Of a stretch of 32,314 nt of DNA, positions 18,243 to 25,447 are shown in pieces; within the stretch, counting starts at the first letter, position 1, and each line of letters opens with the position of its first letter. The position numbers and the translations under genes are program-made. Source of the stretch: a virus; the IMG/VR virus record IMGVR_UViG_3300025889_000538, positions 1 through 32,314 of that record; one strand, written 5' to 3'. Under the pieces are notes generated by a model, which had not been told where the DNA came from, did no database searches, and worked only from the letters and a program-made list of their open reading frames with translations.

Positions 18243-20549
18243 TTACGCTGCCCTCCAACCAGCCCCGTTCCGACGCTCATACGCCGTGATCGCATCAACC
18301 ACCGACTGACCGATCATGCCGGGATCACCAACACCGGCCTGCACCGTGATGTTGTACGTCGCGCCACCGATACCGCCACGCATCTGATCAAGCGGCACGA
18401 CAGCTTCAGGACCTGCTTCACCGATCACAGCGAGCGTCGCGCGATTCACGATGCCACCATCCGCCAACAACGGGATGTCTGGCACGCCCAGGGTGAACCC
18501 GTCGTAGCCGATCGGTCCGATCGAGAATCCTGGAATCTTGAACTCGAGCCCGTTCCATGCGCGAATGATGAAGTTGATAGCTTCGCGGAACGCGTCTTTG
18601 ATCCCGTTGAACATGCCTTTCGCTGCTCGACCGATCTTCTCTGGGACACCCGCCACAAACTCGACGATGACACCGAAGCTTGTCGTCACCAGGTCTTTGA
18701 TGGCGTCGAACGCGTCGGACACGATGCCTTTCATCGCGTCCCATACCGCACCGAAATCGCCTTTCAGCAGCGCGGTGCCAATCTCGAAGAGACCGCGGAT
18801 GATTGCGAGCGCTACTTCGACAGTGTTTTCGATTACTTCGAACGCGACCTGCACGATCGATTTCAACGCGTCCCAGAACAGTTCGAACACCGGCCGGATG
18901 TAATCGATGAAACCAGTAATGATTCTGGTGACGGTTGCGAACGCGTCGCCGATAATCGTGATGATGGTTCCGAACACGTCGATCACGATTTCTGCAACGA
19001 CCTTGAACAGATCGATCAACGTGTTTATGACCGGTTCAAGAACCTGGATGATGCGTTCGAACAACGCGATGAAAAACTCGATCGCAGCCTGGATCGTTGA
19101 CACGACGTTATCCATGAACCATCCGGCGACAGGTCCGAGGATTTCTTGGAACGACTCCCACCAGGATGACAACACTTCGGTCACGGTTGCGAACGCGTCA
19201 GTGAAGAAACCGACGACAGCGTCGTAGAACGCTTGCAGCGTCGGCATGATGGTTTCGAACGCTGCCACCAGGGTAGCCCATGCTCCTTGCAAGAACTCCC
19301 AGACAATGACACCAGCTTGTTTGATTGCTTCGAACACCTGGTTGACGAGTTCACGGAACGGCTCGAAACGTTGATACGCGATAACGATGCCGGCGACAAG
19401 AGCAGCGATAGCGATCACCAGAAGCATCATCGGATTGATCGACATCGCAGCTGACAACGCCAGTTGCGCGGCGGTCATAGCGAGCGTGACGCCTCGGGCA
19501 GCCGCAGTCGCCGTCTGGTACGCAACGAGACCAGTAACGATCGACGCGATGATCGTGCCTGCGATCTCCAGTTCGTCGTTGTATTCTTCGACGAAATCGC
19601 GCGCCTTCTCGATCTGCTTGTTGAAGTTGTCGCGGATCGAAGCGGCAGCGTCATCTGCTTGTTCACGGAACTCGCCAAGTCGATCGATCGTTGTTTCGAC
19701 ACCACTAGCGAACGCTTGCGCCGCTGGTTCGAGTTTGGGTCCGAGCCAGTCGATGAAACTGTTGAGCGCGGGTATGCCGCGGTCGACCAGGAGACCGACC
19801 AGGCTTTCCATTGCTGGCAGCAGATACGTTCCGAGTCGCGCTTGCGCGTTGTCGAACTCTGCTGCCAGGATGCGCTGTTGGTTTGCGAGACCGTCTGACG
19901 TGTTCGCAAAGTCTCCTGCCATCTGCTCGGTCGACTGCATCAGCAATCCGTAGCGAGCTTGGACCTTGATCGCTTCGGTCATCTCGCTCTTCGAGTTGAT
20001 CAACCCTGACTCCAGGGCGAACAGTTCGACTGCTGCTGCAGAAAGGTCGATACCGAAACGACGGATAGGTTCGGTTTCACCGGCGAGCGAGCTTTGGAAT
20101 ACGGCAGCGGCGTCAGGAACGTCCAGGTTCATGACGGACGCGAAGTCAGCGATCCTGGTGGTCAGTTCGTCTGTGACAGCGACAACGTCGCCTTCAGCTC
20201 CGGCGATCTGCTTGGAGAACGCTCCGAACTGGACAGCGAACGCGTTGAACTCTCGCGACGACAGACCGACGGCTTGCGCAGATGCTTCGGACAGACCGAG
20301 GATGCCGTCGGCTGCTTCGCCGAACGTGACGTTGACAGCATTGACGGATTCGGAAAGATCGGAAGCGGCGTCAACGGCTTTCTTGCCGATTGTCAGCGCG
20401 GCGGCGCCGAATGCTGCTGACAGGATGCCCACAGCTTTCGCTGTGGTTTTTGCTGCGTCTCCGAGTTTACGGAACGAGCTTTGTGCTTCGCGAACGCCTT
20501 TGTTGTCGAACGACGAAACAATCGGGATGCGTGGCTGTGTTCCTGCCAT
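18243..20549 (-). CDS. Tape measure protein
   Basis: This 768-residue protein sets tail length. The N-terminus has the usual tape-measure motif AFGAAALTIGKKAVDAASDL, followed by long helical segments. Several hydrophobic stretches lie near 330-395 (for example NPMMLLVIAIAALVAGIVIA). Repeated motifs such as WEFLQGAWATL and FFTDAFATVTEV follow. The C-terminus (YNITVQAGVGDPGMIGQSVV) is a familiar tape-measure ending. At about 0.15 nm per residue it predicts a tail of about 115 nm. GAGG precedes the ATG, two bases after the upstream stop. Confidence 0.92.
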   Translation of the reverse strand: MAGTQPRIPIVSSFDNKGVREAQSSFRKLGDAAKTTAKAVGILSAAFGAAALTIGKKAVDAASDLSESVNAVNVTFGEAADGILGLSEASAQAVGLSSREFNAFAVQFGAFSKQIAGAEGDVVAVTDELTTRIADFASVMNLDVPDAAAVFQSSLAGETEPIRRFGIDLSAAAVELFALESGLINSKSEMTEAIKVQARYGLLMQSTEQMAGDFANTSDGLANQQRILAAEFDNAQARLGTYLLPAMESLVGLLVDRGIPALNSFIDWLGPKLEPAAQAFASGVETTIDRLGEFREQADDAAASIRDNFNKQIEKARDFVEEYNDELEIAGTIIASIVTGLVAYQTATAAARGVTLAMTAAQLALSAAMSINPMMLLVIAIAALVAGIVIAYQRFEPFRELVNQVFEAIKQAGVIVWEFLQGAWATLVAAFETIMPTLQAFYDAVVGFFTDAFATVTEVLSSWWESFQEILGPVAGWFMDNVVSTIQAAIEFFIALFERIIQVLEPVINTLIDLFKVVAEIVIDVFGTIITIIGDAFATVTRIITGFIDYIRPVFELFWDALKSIVQVAFEVIENTVEVALAIIRGLFEIGTALLKGDFGAVWDAMKGIVSDAFDAIKDLVTTSFGVIVEFVAGVPEKIGRAAKGMFNGIKDAFREAINFIIRAWNGLEFKIPGFSIGPIGYDGFTLGVPDIPLLADGGIVNRATLAVIGEAGPEAVVPLDQMRGGIGGATYNITVQAGVGDPGMIGQSVVDAITAYERRNGAGWRAA

Positions 20550-20551
20550 AG

Positions 20552-21112
20552 CTACCTCATCTTCCGATTGATGTCTCTAGCGACTTTATCTAACGCGCCT
20601 TGAATGTTTTTGATGACATCACGTTTCTCGTCGACGTACGCGGGAAACAGCACGCGAGAATATCTGGCGCCTTTCCGCCAGCGAAGTCCCCATCCGTTGT
20701 TCGCCATAGCGTCGATGAACCAGCGTCCTGATCTGGTTCTGCCTTTTGACGATCGACCGGCCCAGTCGAACACTGCTCCTGCGGCGTTGCGTTGTTCGAG
20801 TGTCATCAACGGGAACTCGCGCACCTGGCCCTGGTTGATGAAGCCTTTGCCGCCGAACCGGACGCGATAGCCGTTCAGTACTTGTTTCTGACGCCAGCCG
20901 AGTCGTCCTTTGTCGGACCATCCGCTGGTTGGCGCGGTTGCAGGGGCGATCCGTCGTGCCGCTGTAGCCATCGGTCCGGCCATGCGAACGATGTCGCGTT
21001 GGACTTCTTTCCTGGCTTCGTTGTCGACTTTGCCGAGGAGACGCAGCAGTTCGCGTTCGTTGACAAGCTCCATGTTGAACATGAGCTTTCCTGCTGCGGA
21101 CGTGACTGCCAT
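20552..21112 (-). CDS. HK97 gp10-like tail/head-tail protein
   Basis: This 186-residue protein lies between the tail chaperones and the tape measure. Its N-terminal helices (LVNERELLRLLGKVDNEARK, then MAGPMATAARRIAPATAP) resemble HK97 gp10-type neck/tail-completion proteins. The middle has VRFGGKGFINQGQ and a Trp/Arg-rich stretch (NNGWGLRWRKGARYSR) found in such proteins. The unusual part is its position after, not before, the major tail protein. A minor tail protein is the alternative. The start overlaps the fusion chaperone stop (TAATG). Confidence 0.6.
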   Translation of the reverse strand: MAVTSAAGKLMFNMELVNERELLRLLGKVDNEARKEVQRDIVRMAGPMATAARRIAPATAPTSGWSDKGRLGWRQKQVLNGYRVRFGGKGFINQGQVREFPLMTLEQRNAAGAVFDWAGRSSKGRTRSGRWFIDAMANNGWGLRWRKGARYSRVLFPAYVDEKRDVIKNIQGALDKVARDINRKMR

Positions 21113-21521
21113 TACTTGCGCGCTTTCTTCATCTCCTTCGCGCGATCTTGCATGTACGCGAGTATCGCGCGAAGTATTTCTGTGTCTTCAAGAAGGTAGC
21201 GCGGCGGGATCCCGGTCTCGACAGCTACTGACGCAACCAGGTATGTCAGGCTGTCTCGTCTAAAGGGGCAGAAGTCTCGTTTACAACTTCGACCGTGACG
21301 ATCTCGTCGAGCCAGCTTTCGAACGGTTTGACACTGTGACCGGCGTAGTTCATCGACTTCCATCCGAGCCAGTACACGTGTTCCATCTTGAACTCGTTTT
21401 CGAACGCTTTTCCGATACCGGTTTTGTAGTTGCGTTCGAACTCGACTTGGACTTTGGGTGTGACGGGGAACTCGCCGACCGGGCCGTCGTTCTTGACGAC
21501 CCGCAGTTTCATGTTCAGCAT
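21112..21521 (-). CDS. Tail-assembly chaperone fusion (gpGT-like) made by -1 frameshift
   Basis: Reading frame 0 from 21521 runs 87 codons to TTA at 21263-21261. A shift of -1 there continues as RRDSLTYLVASVAVETGIPP and on to the stop at 21112, adding 49 residues for a 136-residue product. The downstream part has the helical, charge-rich look of gpT-type extensions. The coordinates span both frames; base 21261 is read twice. This gene pair sits right before the tape-measure region, exactly as in lambda G/GT, where the chaperones bind the tape measure during tail assembly. Confidence 0.8.
21246..21521 (-). CDS. Tail-assembly chaperone (gpG-like), frame-0 product
   Basis: This is the 91-residue product without frameshifting; it ends LDETA at 21246. 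It begins MLNMKLRVVKNDGPVGEFPV and includes an FERNYKTGIGKAFENEFK helix and WLGWKSMNYAG. Gene position after the major tail protein and before the tape-measure region identifies the chaperone. AAAGG lies about ten bases before the ATG, and the TGCCC context of the common cassette is present; ATG 21512 is an alternative start. Confidence 0.8.
   Translation of the reverse strand: MLNMKLRVVKNDGPVGEFPVTPKVQVEFERNYKTGIGKAFENEFKMEHVYWLGWKSMNYAGHSVKPFESWLDEIVTVEVVNETSAPLDETA
21261..21267 (-). promoter_or_regulatory. -1 programmed frameshift slippery heptamer C CCT TTA
   Basis: On the minus strand, frame 0 reads GCC CCT TTA GAC. C-CCT-TTA fits the X XXY YYZ rule (X = C, Y = T, Z = A): both tRNAs can re-pair after slipping one base back onto CCC and TTT. 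The -1 frame is open downstream through the gpT-like sequence and frame 0 stops five codons later, so the site is placed where it is needed. Confidence 0.85.
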
Positions 21522-21536
21522 GGGCAGTTACCTTTC

Positions 21537-21944
21537 TCAGGAAGTGGCTGTAGTGATAGCTCCAGAAACCGGCCAGGTGACCGACGCCGACGCGAGATCG
21601 CCGACAGCGCCGTTCAACAACGGCCACTCGGTAACCAGGACGGTCATCGAGAAGTTCGGGTTCGTGGTCGAAGTCGTCTCGTTCACCGGCTTCACGCCGA
21701 CAGTGGCGGTTCCGCCAATGAGCGGCGCAATGGTCGCGTGCACTTCGGTCGCCGCGAAATCCTCGTGGAAATCGAGCGAAACGCTGTGATCGCCGAGACC
21801 GGCGATACGGGTGACAGCCGTGTCGCCGAACGCCGTAGTGGCAACTTCAGCGTACGACTCAGTGACCGTCACTGACGCCACATGATCTGAAAGGTCGACG
21901 CCGCCCACTTCGATGAGCGGGTTCGTCAGCACAAACTTGGCCAT
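21537..21944 (-). CDS. Major tail (tube) protein
   Basis: This 135-residue protein begins MAKFVLTNPLIEVGGVDLSD, followed by HVASVTVTESYAEVATTAFGD and SVSLDFHEDF, the familiar Ig-free tube-protein core of siphophages. It is nearly all beta and Thr/Val-rich (FSMTVLVTEWPLLNGAVGDLA). Its position upstream of the chaperones is standard. It is the most abundant tail protein in this class and would form the stacked rings of the tail tube. It starts with ATG four bases after the preceding gene. Confidence 0.88.
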   Translation of the reverse strand: MAKFVLTNPLIEVGGVDLSDHVASVTVTESYAEVATTAFGDTAVTRIAGLGDHSVSLDFHEDFAATEVHATIAPLIGGTATVGVKPVNETTSTTNPNFSMTVLVTEWPLLNGAVGDLASASVTWPVSGAITTATS

Positions 21945-21947
21945 TAG

Positions 21948-22151
21948 TTACTGCTCCTCTTCGAGGTCTTCTGAACGTTCGTCGACCTGGGCAGTAACGG
22001 TCGTCTTCAACTTACCTGATCGAACGGGCTCGATGTGGCCCGCGTCAATCAGGTGGTCGATGTTGCTTGCGGCAAGATCGCTTGCGTCAACAATATCACC
22101 TGGAAGGTGGCCGTTGATCTTTCGCGATCCGACAATCTTGTATTGCTTCAC
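21948..22151 (-). CDS. 67-residue protein before the major tail gene (GTG start)
   Basis: The start is a GTG at 22151 with AAGGAGACACC upstream, the strong ribosome site used elsewhere in the phage. The protein begins with KQYKIVGSRKINGHLPGDIV, then a helix with NIDHLIDAGHIEP and a Lys/Thr stretch, ending in acidic SEDLEEEQ. Small proteins with this arrangement are common in this slot of siphophage genomes but have no agreed function. Most likely structural or assembly-related. Confidence 0.6.
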   Translation of the reverse strand: MKQYKIVGSRKINGHLPGDIVDASDLAASNIDHLIDAGHIEPVRSGKLKTTVTAQVDERSEDLEEEQ

Positions 22152-22160
22152 GGTGTCTCC

Positions 22161-22568
22161 TTACGCGTGGACACGGACAGAGAAGTCGGCGGCAAGGTAA
22201 TCAGCCTCGCCCTGGGAAATCATTCGAACGTTATCACTGCGTTCGACCAGAAGTGTTTGTACGACTCCGCCGAGAGTTCGATCGGCTTCGATCGCTGCTC
22301 GGATTGACGTGTCGCCAGAGTAGTTCATGAACGCGTACAACGTTTTCTGGCTTGCTCGTTCGCTTGTTCGACCGACGATCACGGTTACCGTGTACGCGTG
22401 TTCGGCGTTTCCGCCGGCGAATCCTTGCCAATATTGAACGTTCTCTGGCATGACGAACGCGCAAGGCGGAGCGAATACGTCAGGGATGTGGTCGAAGACG
22501 CGAAGCCCGTTGATCGTCGCTAGTCTGGTTTCGAGACCGTCAGCGATTTGCGCGAGCGTTGCTGCCAT
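22161..22568 (-). CDS. Tail terminator / tail completion protein
   Basis: This 135-residue protein lies between the connector and the major tail gene, the usual place of the tail terminator. It begins MAATLAQIADGLETRLATIN (N-terminal helix), followed by alternating strands and helices (PPCAFVMPENVQYWQGFAGG, YTVTVIVGRT) and DNVRMISQGEADYLAADFSV. The fold, a beta sheet flanked by helices, fits tail terminators (gpU-like). Sequence alone cannot exclude another connector. Confidence 0.65.
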   Translation of the reverse strand: MAATLAQIADGLETRLATINGLRVFDHIPDVFAPPCAFVMPENVQYWQGFAGGNAEHAYTVTVIVGRTSERASQKTLYAFMNYSGDTSIRAAIEADRTLGGVVQTLLVERSDNVRMISQGEADYLAADFSVRVHA

Positions 22569-23212
22569 CAGGCGACCTGAACTTGTTCGCGTCTGTACGG
22601 AGCTAGTAGCGCCATAGCTACCGGATGCATTGCTTGCCGGAGTCGCATGATGCCGATGTCGCCGAAGCCGGCGATACCGAGCGGAGCGTCAGCTGACTTG
22701 AAAATCGACACGCCCTGGATTTGCGCTGCCTGTTCGACGGGATGCGGAAGATAGTCGTTGGCTGCATCAGGGTTCGCCCATCCCCATCGCGCGGTGATCT
22801 GCACGAGTGCTTGTCCGTAGTTGAACGGGAACTCGCGAGCGTTGATCGCTCTGATACGTGTGTACGGCCAGTTCTGTCCGCCCAGTTTGCCGTTGAGCGG
22901 TTCGAGTTGATAGTCAGCAGCGTTCCAGGTGGTCTCGAATACGCCGTCGTCGTCTTCGTCGGTTTTGATAATCAAACCAGTCGCTGTCGAAATATCGTCG
23001 ACTTCAACAAGCCACGGTGTCGACGCAACGAACGTTCTTGCCGTAGCGGTCGCTTGTTGCACGAAATGACGATCGCAGTACGCTTGCACCATCTGCGTCG
23101 CAGCGTCTGCAGCGAGGGTGAGACGGTTGTCGTCGGTCGTATCGGCGACGGCGATACCGAGGATTTCTTTCAGATCGTCTTCGGTGACGAGTCGATCAGT
23201 GAGATGCGCCAT
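22568..23212 (-). CDS. Head-tail connector (gp6-like adaptor)
   Basis: This 214-residue protein begins MAHLTDRLVTEDDLKEILGI, a helix typical of gp6-type adaptors. It continues with LAADAATQMVQAYCDRHF and a beta region (YQLEPLNGKL, PYTRIRAINAREFPFNYGQA, ITARWGWANPD) ending in a helix, the pattern of HK97 gp6/SPP1 gp15 adaptor proteins. It begins inside the end of the methyltransferase gene (17-base overlap), and CAGGGA precedes the ATG. A frame opening 12 codons upstream is less likely. Confidence 0.75.
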   Translation of the reverse strand: MAHLTDRLVTEDDLKEILGIAVADTTDDNRLTLAADAATQMVQAYCDRHFVQQATATARTFVASTPWLVEVDDISTATGLIIKTDEDDDGVFETTWNAADYQLEPLNGKLGGQNWPYTRIRAINAREFPFNYGQALVQITARWGWANPDAANDYLPHPVEQAAQIQGVSIFKSADAPLGIAGFGDIGIMRLRQAMHPVAMALLAPYRREQVQVA

Positions 23213-23714
23213 GTTCAGTCCCTGGTTTGTACGCGACGCAGCGCACATCTGCTGGTCGGCGCTGCCGGTCTACAATGTACTCGACGAAGCCTGCCTCTAC
23301 GAGCCAGCTTGTCAACTCGTTCGGATCAATGTTGCCGTAGTATTCTCCGGCTCTGACCGCTCGGCCGTCGATCGCTGAATGAGGTGCTCGTCCTGGTCCT
23401 GCAGCGGTAGCGATAAACATGCCGCCTGGTTCAAGCATGTCGATCGCAGCTATACAGATTTCGCGAGCGTTTTCAGCGTGTTCAAGCATTTCGGTTGTCA
23501 CAACGCAAGCAGCTAACCGGTGCGGTCGGAATAACGCGGCGTCACACACGATGTCGACGTTCGGTCCTGGAACAACATCCACACCGACGTATTCTTCGCA
23601 ATCAAATAAATGTTTGATACCGCCGTTCACATCGCATGATCCGAGTTCGACAACGAGATCGAACTGTTTGCCGGTCACATGATCGCGCACCCAACGTTCT
23701 GCTTGTTCATGCAT
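23196..23714 (-). CDS. Class I SAM-dependent methyltransferase
   Basis: This 172-residue Rossmann-fold methyltransferase has motif I VVELGSCDVNGGIKHLF (about 21-37). GVDVVPGPNVDIVCDA corresponds to the acidic loop and motif II, and the motif IV/V region is TTEMLEHAENAREI and MLEPGGMFIATAAGPGR, the arrangement of methyltransferase-11/-25 type enzymes. The substrate is unknown. It follows two glycosyltransferases in one operon, so it may cap or modify the sugar they add. It overlaps the upstream stop by eight bases. Confidence 0.8.
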   Translation of the reverse strand: MHEQAERWVRDHVTGKQFDLVVELGSCDVNGGIKHLFDCEEYVGVDVVPGPNVDIVCDAALFRPHRLAACVVTTEMLEHAENAREICIAAIDMLEPGGMFIATAAGPGRAPHSAIDGRAVRAGEYYGNIDPNELTSWLVEAGFVEYIVDRQRRPADVRCVAYKPGTEHGASH

Positions 23715-24369
23715 GACGATGTTTCCTTCTCATCCAAAGCTGTTGATCGGCGGTTGATCCTCGTTGCCCCAGCCGATATACGTCGTCATCCGCGCCTTTG
23801 TTCCACAGCGGATGCAAGTGTTCGATGATTGCGTTTTCGGCGTAAACGAACTGGCTTGCTCGTTTAGCTACCATTGTCCATTCGTTGTCGACAAACCAAT
23901 GCGTATAGCCTTCGTGGCAGACAGTTGATGCTCCATCGAATGATGCTCCGTGATTATCGATCCAGGTTCGTCGAATCATCGGATGCGTCGCGTGTAGTCC
24001 GAGCATGACGGCTCGGTTACCGAGATCATTTGTTGACACGAACGAGTATCGATCGCCTGCTGCTTCCAAAGCTGCTTCGCGCCAACCTGGATGAAACATC
24101 ACGTCGTCGCCAATAAACAACAACCAGGGCTCATCTGTTTCCCTGTATCCCAGGTTGCATTTCGTCGCGAACGTTTTCGATTCCGAATAGTTGACGATCA
24201 ACTCGCAGTCCTCGTTGCGCATCACTGCTTCGAGTTCTTGTTCGTCGTCGTAGTCGACAACGAAATAGATGCGAGCTTTCGCTGTGCTCGCTAGCAGCGA
24301 TTCGACTAGCGGGTCAACATTCTGCGGTCGGTTCATGACCGGAACGATGACAGCGACGTCAATCAACAT
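23707..24369 (-). CDS. GT-A family glycosyltransferase 2
   Basis: This 220-residue protein begins MLIDVAVIVPVMNRPQNVDP, the N-terminal nucleotide-binding start of family-2-like glycosyltransferases. LLFIGDDVMFHPGW (about 83-96) carries the acidic GDD in the DxD position that binds the metal and sugar nucleotide. WFVDNEWT and EHLHPLWNKG lie in the acceptor half. ATG 24369 was chosen; the frame also opens at an upstream TTG, but that would lengthen the overlap with the first glycosyltransferase. It probably glycosylates a virion protein or DNA; see the findings. Confidence 0.82.
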   Translation of the reverse strand: MLIDVAVIVPVMNRPQNVDPLVESLLASTAKARIYFVVDYDDEQELEAVMRNEDCELIVNYSESKTFATKCNLGYRETDEPWLLFIGDDVMFHPGWREAALEAAGDRYSFVSTNDLGNRAVMLGLHATHPMIRRTWIDNHGASFDGASTVCHEGYTHWFVDNEWTMVAKRASQFVYAENAIIEHLHPLWNKGADDDVYRLGQRGSTADQQLWMRRKHRHA

Positions 24370-25117
24370 CGATCCGATCCAAGCGGTCGTAGACGCGTTC
24401 GTCAAGCCACAACGATTTCAGGTGACTTGTTTTGATTCCGGTGTGAACGTGAATCGGTATTTCGAGCGCGCTTGCTCTGGTGCACAACGACAGATCTTCG
24501 CTGATCCACGTGTTGATCGAACTGTTGAAAATCGGCGAGTACCAGGTCGGTCCATATTCCGCTTCGATTTTCTGAAACACTGATTTGTGAATCAGAACGA
24601 AAGCTGATCCTGTCGCGGCACAGTTCACGAGTTGGTCTCGCGGATATTCTTTGCTGACGGTGAAACCTTGATGTTCGCCGTTGTCGTACCAGTTGAAGAT
24701 CGTTGGCGCAGGTTGAACGAGCATGCCTCCGATACCGTCGACACCGACTTCACGCATCATGAAACAGAGACCACCAACGATCGGAGCTTTCTCAGGATCG
24801 GCGACTTCCATCAACCGGTCGATTGCGTCTGCTTCGAAACCCATGTCTGTGTCGAGCCACATCAACCAGTCGACACCTGGCATTTTGTGCGTGAACTGTC
24901 GAGCGGTGTCATTGCGAGCGGACACGATGCCGCCTGTCCCGTATTTGGTCGCGAGCCATCCGCCGCCGATCACTCGTTGTTTGTTCGCAACATCGTGCGC
25001 GATCAAAGCCATCAACGAAGCATGCCACGAGTGCGCGACTTCTTGACCGTGAACGTACGCGACGCAAACCTTGTCCGGAGTTTTCTTAGCGAACTCTCCT
25101 GGCTTGTTCTTCGCCAT
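24359..25117 (-). CDS. GT-A family glycosyltransferase 1
   Basis: This 252-residue protein has the motif order of a GT-A glycosyltransferase: YVHGQEVAHSWHASLMALIA near the start, ARNDTARQF, then VDWLMWLDTDMGFEADAIDR (about 82-101) with the DTD at 89-91 that binds metal and sugar nucleotide, then PIVGGLCFMMREVG. The second half has NCAATGSAFVLIHKSVFQKI and SEDLSLCTRA, typical acceptor-side elements. It overlaps the following glycosyltransferase by 11 bases and the preceding gene by one (TGATG). Confidence 0.85.
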   Translation of the reverse strand: MAKNKPGEFAKKTPDKVCVAYVHGQEVAHSWHASLMALIAHDVANKQRVIGGGWLATKYGTGGIVSARNDTARQFTHKMPGVDWLMWLDTDMGFEADAIDRLMEVADPEKAPIVGGLCFMMREVGVDGIGGMLVQPAPTIFNWYDNGEHQGFTVSKEYPRDQLVNCAATGSAFVLIHKSVFQKIEAEYGPTWYSPIFNSSINTWISEDLSLCTRASALEIPIHVHTGIKTSHLKSLWLDERVYDRLDRIDVD

Positions 25118-25341
25118 CAGTCAGCCTGCTTTCGCGGTCGACCAGGACCGCGCTTTTCTCCAGGCGCTTTCGTTGCCTGTTCAACCGGCTTCGATCGACG
25201 ATCGTCGAGAGGCGTGAACAGATCAGGGCGAAACAGAACGAACGGATCGTCGTCCTGCCAGACGGTGCCTGCTTGCAGACGGACGCGAGCTCCGTTCATG
25301 TTGGCAGTTGTACAGGTTGTGTTTGCGACTACGTGTCCCAT
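25117..25341 (-). CDS. 74-residue protein with AT-hook-like tail
   Basis: This small protein begins MGHVVANTTCTTANMNGARV and has VRLQAGTVWQDDDPFVLFRP in the middle; its basic tail, APGEKRGPGRPRKQAD, matches the AT-hook core (RGRP-like, here RGPGRPRK). AT-hooks bind the minor groove of AT-rich DNA. It follows the capsid gene and hairpin, in the slot where phages often encode head accessory proteins. The TGCCC start cassette (AAGGAGACTGCCCA before ATG) is present. A DNA-binding or head-related role is inference. Confidence 0.6.
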   Translation of the reverse strand: MGHVVANTTCTTANMNGARVRLQAGTVWQDDDPFVLFRPDLFTPLDDRRSKPVEQATKAPGEKRGPGRPRKQAD

Positions 25342-25376
25342 TGGGCAGTCTCCTTTGTGGCAGTTGTAGGGCAGGT

Positions 25377-25414
25377 GCCCGGTCCGACGTGACTGCCCAC
25401 ACGTCGGACCGGGC
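25377..25414. terminator. Perfect 15-bp hairpin after the capsid gene
   Basis: GCCCGGTCCGACGTG (25377-25391) pairs perfectly with CACGTCGGACCGGGC (25400-25414), loop ACTGCCCA. It lies 33 bases after the capsid stop and 36 bases before the next start codon. There is no U tract on the minus strand. This is typical of actinobacterial hairpin terminators, and partial termination would raise capsid expression over the downstream genes. The remaining gap (25342-25447) holds only the ribosome site. Confidence 0.65.
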
Positions 25415-25447
25415 GATCAGATTCGGATCGGCGTCAGCCGATCGTCA

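Noticed and set aside
18123-19100. A 325-codon plus-strand frame opposite the tape measure
   Set aside because: It has the Arg/Asp/His composition of a reverse-strand shadow, and the tape-measure hydrophobic blocks are clear on the other strand.
21112-21627. Independent gene using the whole -1 frame before the tape-measure region
   Set aside because: The upstream half of this frame is a shadow of the chaperone; only the part after the slippery heptamer has sensible sequence.
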